In this document: piece by piece, positions 21,700 through 26,175 of the stretch
Position numbering within the stretch: position 1 is the stretch's first letter
Layout: every line of letters begins with the position of its first letter
NCBI GenBank assembly: GCA_023390785.1
Contig: JAEWCE010000140.1
Span: 1-26,175 of the forward strand
Source of the DNA: Pseudomonadota bacterium
GTDB lineage: Bacteria > Pseudomonadota > Alphaproteobacteria > Rhizobiales > Devosiaceae
Direction: 5' to 3'
Length of the DNA stretch: 26,175 nucleotides
The notes under the pieces: generated by a model
Seen by the model: only the letters and a program-made list of their open reading frames with translations
Databases searched by the model: none
Told to the model about the DNA's origin: nothing
Position numbers and translations under genes: made by a program

Positions 21700-22891
21700 C
21701 CTCGTCGGGTTCGCGGAACGCACCAAGGAGGATGGCGGTCAGCACCGCGTGCAGCGTCGTCGGCAGATCGTAGCCGAAGGTCATGTCGGTGAGGCCGAAG
21801 ATGAAGAAGCCCACGCTCAACAGCAGCGCGCCGTAGAGCCTCAGGTTGGAGTAGCGGTCGGCCGGCATTGCCAGGACGCCCACCACCGGCGCCAGCAGGG
21901 TTGCCAGCCAGGCGACGATGCCGACGACGCCGGCGGCGACCGCAGCGTTGAAGAAGTCGTTGTGGTACATCGACAGCACGTAAGGCAGCGCCGCCTCGCT
22001 CAGATGCGCCCAGCCATGGCCGATGAGCGGCGCGCGCAGCAGGGCGCTCCAGCCGGCCTGCCACATGGCAAGGCGCTCGGTGGTCGAGGGGTCGGGAATG
22101 GCCGAGGGATCGAGCACCACCTGCTCGAGCAGCGAGGCGACGGCGAGGAAGCGGGGCGACATGACCGCGACCGCGCCGACCGCGACAACCAGCACGGCGA
22201 GACCGGCGAGGTACCAGAGCCGGCCGGCCCGCATCTCGCGCAGCAGCGCCCAGACGAACAACAGCCCCAGCACGGGCACGGCGACAAAGACGCCGCGGGT
22301 CGAGGTGAGATAGAGCGCGAACAGCGACGCGGCGGCGCCGAGGACGAGCAGCCAGCGCCACGGCGAGCGCAGGGCGATGGTGCCGGCGAGGCCCACGAAG
22401 CCGAGCAGCACCACGGTACGGGCCATGAGATTGCCACCGGAGCCCCAGCCGACGGCCCGCTCCTTGTGCTGGATGAAGACGTCGTAGCTGCCGGTGAGCG
22501 CGCCGACGACAGCCCCCACGGCGCAGAGGGTGGCGATGATGGCGATGGTGCGGGCGCCGGGCCGGCGCAGCGCCAGCAAGTAGGCCACCGGCGCCAGCAG
22601 CAGGGCGAGGAAGTTGGTCGAAAACAGCGTGTCGCCGAATTCGCGGGCGGTGGCGATGAAACAGACGAGCAGCGACACGAAGGCCGCCAGAAACAGCAGC
22701 ATTGCCGGCTGGGCGCGCAGCGTGGTCCAACTGCCGCGCCGGAACGCCATTGGCGACAGCAGCAGCAGCGCCAGCACGGCAAGGATCGAGGCGATGCTGC
22801 CGATGGCGGGCGACAGCACGAACAGGACGGCGGCGGCGAACCAGGCCAGCCCCATTGCAGCGCCGCGCAGGATGGCGCGCAGCGCGGTCAC
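21686..22891 (-). CDS. O-antigen ligase/polymerase family membrane protein (Wzy_C)
   Basis: A 401-residue polytopic inner-membrane protein with about eleven hydrophobic helices. The large periplasmic loop holds the Wzy_C pattern TERLAMWQAGWSALLRAPLIGHGWAHL and YHNDFFNAAVAAGVVGIVAW, including the arginine and histidine conserved in WaaL/Wzy-type enzymes. Such proteins join or polymerise undecaprenyl-linked glycans in the periplasm. Whether this one is an O-antigen ligase, exopolysaccharide polymerase or protein glycosylase cannot be told from sequence. Its start overlaps the stop of a paralogue by four bases. The uppP product 5 kb away would recycle the same carrier. Confidence 0.85.
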   Translation of the reverse strand: MTALRAILRGAAMGLAWFAAAVLFVLSPAIGSIASILAVLALLLLSPMAFRRGSWTTLRAQPAMLLFLAAFVSLLVCFIATAREFGDTLFSTNFLALLLAPVAYLLALRRPGARTIAIIATLCAVGAVVGALTGSYDVFIQHKERAVGWGSGGNLMARTVVLLGFVGLAGTIALRSPWRWLLVLGAAASLFALYLTSTRGVFVAVPVLGLLFVWALLREMRAGRLWYLAGLAVLVVAVGAVAVMSPRFLAVASLLEQVVLDPSAIPDPSTTERLAMWQAGWSALLRAPLIGHGWAHLSEAALPYVLSMYHNDFFNAAVAAGVVGIVAWLATLLAPVVGVLAMPADRYSNLRLYGALLLSVGFFIFGLTDMTFGYDLPTTLHAVLTAILLGAFREPDEVSRP

Positions 22892-24099
22892 TTGGCCGGC
22901 TCGCGGCAGAGATGCAGCAGGATGGCGGTGAGCATGGCGAAAAGGTAGGTGTGGAACTCGAAGCCGAACATCAGGTCGGTGAGGCCGCCGCCGACATAAA
23001 CAATGGTGAGCACGGTGGCGCCGTAGAGGCGGAAGGTGCGCAGGCCGTCGCGTGGGCTCAACATCGCGCCGACGATGGGCGTGCTGATGATGACGAGATA
23101 GGCGGCGACGCCGATGACGCCGCTCGCCACGGCAAAATTCAGAACGTCGTTATGGAGCTGCGGCAGCCAGGTGAGCAGCCACTGGTCTGAGTCGGCGAGG
23201 AAGGGCTTTACGGAGCTCATGATATTGCCCCAGCCGTGCCCGAGCCAGGGCGATTGCTGGAAGGACTGCCAGCCGGCGCGATAGAGCACGAGGCGCTGGC
23301 GCACGGTTTCGTCGACGACGGCGTTGCCTTCGGCGACGGCACCGATGATCGAGAGGATCGAGCCGGCCCGGCCCTGCAGCACCACGGCGATGCCGGCGGC
23401 GAGCACGAGCACCAGCGCGGCGGCGCCGCCGAGCGTGGCGCGCAACGAGTGGCGGAAGCGGTCGTGCCAGATGAAGAGAGCGGCGGCGATGGCCGCGGCA
23501 GGCACGGCCAGCAGCGGTCCGCGCGAGCCGGTGAGGACGGTGGCGACAATGGCGAGCAGTGGCGGCAGCAGATAGAGCCAGCCATAGCGGTCGCGGCGCA
23601 CGAAGATGCCGCCGAGGGCGACGAAACCCAACGCCAGCAGGCCGTTGGAGAGGACGATCGGCCCGAGGTTCAGTGCGCCGGGCCGGCTGGCGTGCTCGAG
23701 CGCGGCGCTCACGCAGACTTCGACCAGACCCAGCACGACGCCGATGGCGGCGAGGCGGGCGACCAGCTCGGCGGGACGGGTGATGCGCTGCCGCTCGAGG
23801 AACAGCGCCACTGCGCCATAGGTCAGGAACATGGTGAAGTTGAAGGCGCGCAGCACGTCGGAGGCACTGTCGGCGGTGACGGCGCAGACGATGGCGAACA
23901 GCACAAAGACGCCGAGCAGCACGCGGGCGTCGTAGGCGGCATAAGCGGCCGCACCGTTACGGCGAACCAATGTCACGACGAACAGCGGCAGGATCACCAG
24001 CAGCGCGACATAGGGCGTGAGCAGGCCGAGCACCGGCGACAGGGCCAGCGCCAGCAGCAGCAGCGCCCACAGCGCGATGACGGGCAGGCGCGCGATCAT
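22888..24099 (-). CDS. O-antigen ligase/polymerase family membrane protein, second copy
   Basis: A 403-residue polytopic membrane protein, clearly a paralogue of its downstream neighbour. The periplasmic loop has TVRQRLVLYRAGWQSFQQSPWLGHGWGNI and LPQLHNDVLNFAVASGVIGVAAYL, and the C-terminal GLTDLMFGFEFHTYLFAMLTAILLHLCREPAK parallels the sister gene's FGLTDMTFGYDLPTTLHAVLTAILLGAFREP. ATG 24099 is chosen because it overlaps the upstream glycosyltransferase stop by four bases. A longer in-frame extension would run far into that gene. Two adjacent Wzy-type enzymes suggest a polymerase-ligase pair or different acceptors. Confidence 0.85.
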   Translation of the reverse strand: MIARLPVIALWALLLLALALSPVLGLLTPYVALLVILPLFVVTLVRRNGAAAYAAYDARVLLGVFVLFAIVCAVTADSASDVLRAFNFTMFLTYGAVALFLERQRITRPAELVARLAAIGVVLGLVEVCVSAALEHASRPGALNLGPIVLSNGLLALGFVALGGIFVRRDRYGWLYLLPPLLAIVATVLTGSRGPLLAVPAAAIAAALFIWHDRFRHSLRATLGGAAALVLVLAAGIAVVLQGRAGSILSIIGAVAEGNAVVDETVRQRLVLYRAGWQSFQQSPWLGHGWGNIMSSVKPFLADSDQWLLTWLPQLHNDVLNFAVASGVIGVAAYLVIISTPIVGAMLSPRDGLRTFRLYGATVLTIVYVGGGLTDLMFGFEFHTYLFAMLTAILLHLCREPAK

Positions 24100-25232
24100 G
24101 GCGCCGCCTCCAGCTGGGCGAAGCGCCGGGCCAGCAGCTCGTCGCGCACCAGCGCGCCGTCGGGCGCCCTGGTGCGGTCCTGCTTCCAGTTGGTGTTGAT
24201 GCCCTTGAAGTGCCAGTAAAGCGCGTCGTCGGGCATGGACTTCGAAAACCAGGCGCGCCCCTCGATCCAGTGCCAGTAAGGATGGACAGAGAGACGGCGC
24301 ACCCAGGGGCGCGTGGGATCGAGCGCCCATTTGCGCTGGGGCGAGTGGGCGGCCTGCGGATCGGCGAGATGCTGGGTGTAGTCGCGGTGCCGCGCGCCCT
24401 GCCCCGTGGCCTCGATCCAGGTGCCGCGGAAGACGACGAGCCCGCCGCGCGAGGCGTGCGCGAGATCGTAGATCGACGCGCCGGACCGGGTGCCGGCGAG
24501 CTCGTCGATGTCGCAATCGAGCAGGCCATAGGCGCGCTCGCCATAGCGGCGGAGCAGCACAGACATCGAGGCGATTTGCAGGAAGCGGCCCCAATAGGGG
24601 TTGGCCTTGAGCGCCGCATCGTAGGGGCCAAAGCTCTGCGGCCAGCGCTGCACGCCGACATGCGTCAGGCCGGGGATAGAGGCCAGCACGCCGTGGAGTT
24701 CTGCCGCGTCATAGCGGGTCGAGGCGTTGTCGAAGAGGACGATGGCATCGGTGCCGTGAAGACGGGTATGGTAGCTGGCCCATTCGCGGATCCAGGCGAG
24801 GTCGTTGTCCTTGTTGATGGTGAACAGCAGGCGGCTGCCGGCCAGGTCCGTGCAGGCGCTAGGCTGTACGGGCAGCAGCATGGTTTCGCCGGCCAACGTC
24901 ACCTCGATCGCGGTGGTGTCTTTGGGAGCCGCGGGGAGTTCGGTGATCATGGTGCTGAGCGAGGGCCAGAAGCGGACGCGCAGCCGATTGCCCGAAGGCC
25001 GCGCCGTGAAGGTCGCTGCGGCATAGGGCAGGCCATAGGGCGGCGGGCCGACGAGCAGCACACGCGTGCCGTCGGCGTCCCAGAAGCAGTCGTAGAACAG
25101 CGTTTTTGTGTCGAAGGCCTTGGTGAACGCCTCGGATCGCTGGCGGCCGGGGGCACGGGGAATGCGGCGGGCGGCATTGCCCGCCGACAGGGCCGCGCAG
25201 GAATTGGCGATGGGAAGCGCCGCCGCACTCAT
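24096..25232 (-). CDS. Glycosyltransferase, GT92/GT2_4-like
   Basis: A 378-residue protein without membrane segments. After a variable N-terminal part, residues 140-171 (NKDNDLAWIREWASYHTRLHG, then VLFDNAS) match the NExxYLxEWIxYHxxxG..IxxYDN pattern of GT92/DUF23-type glycosyltransferases. DCDIDE at 239-244 is the metal-binding DxD equivalent. Later SMPDDALYWHFKGINTNWKQDR fits the C-terminal region of bacterial members. The sugar and acceptor are unknown. It overlaps pheT by four bases upstream and the Wzy-type gene by four downstream, so it sits in a coupled pheT-glycan operon. Confidence 0.82.
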   Translation of the reverse strand: MSAAALPIANSCAALSAGNAARRIPRAPGRQRSEAFTKAFDTKTLFYDCFWDADGTRVLLVGPPPYGLPYAAATFTARPSGNRLRVRFWPSLSTMITELPAAPKDTTAIEVTLAGETMLLPVQPSACTDLAGSRLLFTINKDNDLAWIREWASYHTRLHGTDAIVLFDNASTRYDAAELHGVLASIPGLTHVGVQRWPQSFGPYDAALKANPYWGRFLQIASMSVLLRRYGERAYGLLDCDIDELAGTRSGASIYDLAHASRGGLVVFRGTWIEATGQGARHRDYTQHLADPQAAHSPQRKWALDPTRPWVRRLSVHPYWHWIEGRAWFSKSMPDDALYWHFKGINTNWKQDRTRAPDGALVRDELLARRFAQLEAAP

Positions 25233-26175
25233 GCGCGCAGCGTGCCGCCCGTGGCCTTGCCTACCGCGGCGACGATGGCGCCCGACACCTTGTCGATGTC
25301 CTCGTCGGTCAGCGTCTTGTGCACCGGCTGCAGCGCCACGCGGATGGCGATCGACTTCTTGCCCGGCTCGACGCCCTTGCCCTCGAACAGGTCGAACACC
25401 GCGACGTCGGCGATCAGCGCCTTGTCGGCATTGCGCGCCGCCTTGATGAGGCTGGCGGCGGCGACATTGCGATCGACGAGGAAGGCGAAGTCGCGCTCGA
25501 CCGGCATCAGGTCGGACAGCTTCAGCGCGCCCTTGCCGCGGGTCGCCTTGCGGCGCGGCTCGGGGATGGCGTCGAGGTCGAGCTCGAAGGCGACCACCGG
25601 GCCGGTGAGGCCGAGGTCGGCGGCGAGCGCCGGGTGCACCTCGCCGAACCAGCCGATGATATTGGTGGGCCCGAGCTGCACACGGCCGCCACGTCCGGGA
25701 TGGGCCCAGGCCGGCGCCTCGCCGACGAGCTGCAGCTTGTCGAGATCATGGCCGAGCCCGTCGAGCACCGCCGCGAGGTCGGCCTTGGCGTCGAAGACGC
25801 CGAGCAGGCCGCCGCCATCCCAGGTTTTCGGCGGAGCGCCGGAGCGGAGCGCGGTGACATAGGTGTGCTGGCCCTCGGGCGCGGCGGAGAGGAACACCTG
25901 CCCCACCTCGAACAGGGCTACGGCGCCGAAGCCGCGATTCTGGTTGCGGCGGGCGGCCGCCAGCAGGCCCGGCAGCAGCGAGGGCCGCATGTCGGAGAGA
26001 TCGGCGGCGATGGCATTGGCGAGCTTCAGCTCCGGCTTGCCGCCGCCGAAGCGCACCGCCTCTTCGGTGGAAATGAACGACCAGGTCACTGCCTCGTCGA
26101 GGCCACGCGCGGCGAGCACCCGCTTGGCGATGCGCCGGCGGGCCTGCAGCGTGGTCAGCATGCGCGGCGCAACGC
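25229..26175 (-). CDS. pheT: Phenylalanine-tRNA ligase beta subunit, C-terminal part (5' end outside window)
   Basis: The last 315 or so codons of PheT; the frame is open to the window edge. Visible parts are the catalytic-like module (RRRIAKRVLAARGLDEAVTWSFIS, ANAIAADLSDMRPSLLPGLLAAARRNQNRGF, ALFEVGQVF) and HPGRGGRVQLG.T.IGWFGEVHPALA. The C-terminal ferredoxin-fold anticodon-binding domain follows (LMPVERDFAFLVDRNV, VAVFDLFEGKGVEPGKKSIAIRVALQP, TLTDEDIDKV). PheT pairs with PheS to charge tRNA-Phe in the cytoplasm. Its stop overlaps the next start by four bases (ATGA), which ties a glycosyltransferase to this essential gene. Confidence 0.96.
   Translation of the reverse strand, partial: VAPRMLTTLQARRRIAKRVLAARGLDEAVTWSFISTEEAVRFGGGKPELKLANAIAADLSDMRPSLLPGLLAAARRNQNRGFGAVALFEVGQVFLSAAPEGQHTYVTALRSGAPPKTWDGGGLLGVFDAKADLAAVLDGLGHDLDKLQLVGEAPAWAHPGRGGRVQLGPTNIIGWFGEVHPALAADLGLTGPVVAFELDLDAIPEPRRKATRGKGALKLSDLMPVERDFAFLVDRNVAAASLIKAARNADKALIADVAVFDLFEGKGVEPGKKSIAIRVALQPVHKTLTDEDIDKVSGAIVAAVGKATGGTLRA

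Overview
This is a GC-rich chromosomal window from an alphaproteobacterium, most likely order Hyphomicrobiales and possibly a Devosia-like genus. The evidence is the lptC-lptA-lptB-rpoN-hpf-ptsN gene order headed by a NrnC-type nanoRNase, together with an IalB-family protein, the GST-like division protein FzlA and a DUF1150 gene behind hsp20. The genus is an inference from gene content, not a measurement.

Positions 1-650 look decayed. An arfB-like ribosome-rescue gene is interrupted by an in-frame amber codon. Divergent from it is a CcmA-like ABC ATPase start that loses similarity before its Walker A motif. A periplasmic IalB-family gene (652-1167) then converges on an aquaporin (1216-1932) with an altered selectivity filter. 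A family-2 glycosyltransferase follows, divergent from an hsp20-DUF1150 pair that has a near-consensus sigma-32 promoter.

Positions 3849-9440 (minus strand) hold nrnC-lptC-lptA-lptB-rpoN-hpf-ptsN: dinucleotide turnover, lipopolysaccharide transport to the outer membrane, sigma-54, ribosome hibernation and nitrogen PTS. The lptB-rpoN gap carries six perfect GGTGAAT heptamers facing three degenerate inverted copies. A 22-bp perfect palindrome lies between rpoN and hpf. A tRNA-Leu(CAG) and an NDUFA9-like NAD(P)-binding protein follow.

Positions 11107-15797 are the most unusual part. A LuxR-type regulator with an N-terminal sensor region is divergent from two secreted Gln/Asn-ladder proteins. 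One has six 34-38-residue repeats of an unusual type; the other has classical 22-23-residue curlin repeats. A predicted outer-membrane beta-barrel gene converges on them, and terminators close both sides. No csgG, csgE or csgF is visible. I read this as a candidate extracellular amyloid or fibre locus with its own regulator.

Positions 16143-21699 contain uppP (undecaprenyl-PP phosphatase), fzlA, an orphan CopG-type antitoxin-like gene, and a tightly overlapping queG-SDR-GNAT-aldo/keto reductase operon. Positions 21686-26175 (minus strand) form one run joined by ATGA overlaps: pheT (5' end outside the window), a GT92/GT2-like glycosyltransferase, and two tandem O-antigen ligase/polymerase-family membrane proteins. 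Surface-polysaccharide genes therefore sit directly behind an essential tRNA synthetase gene.
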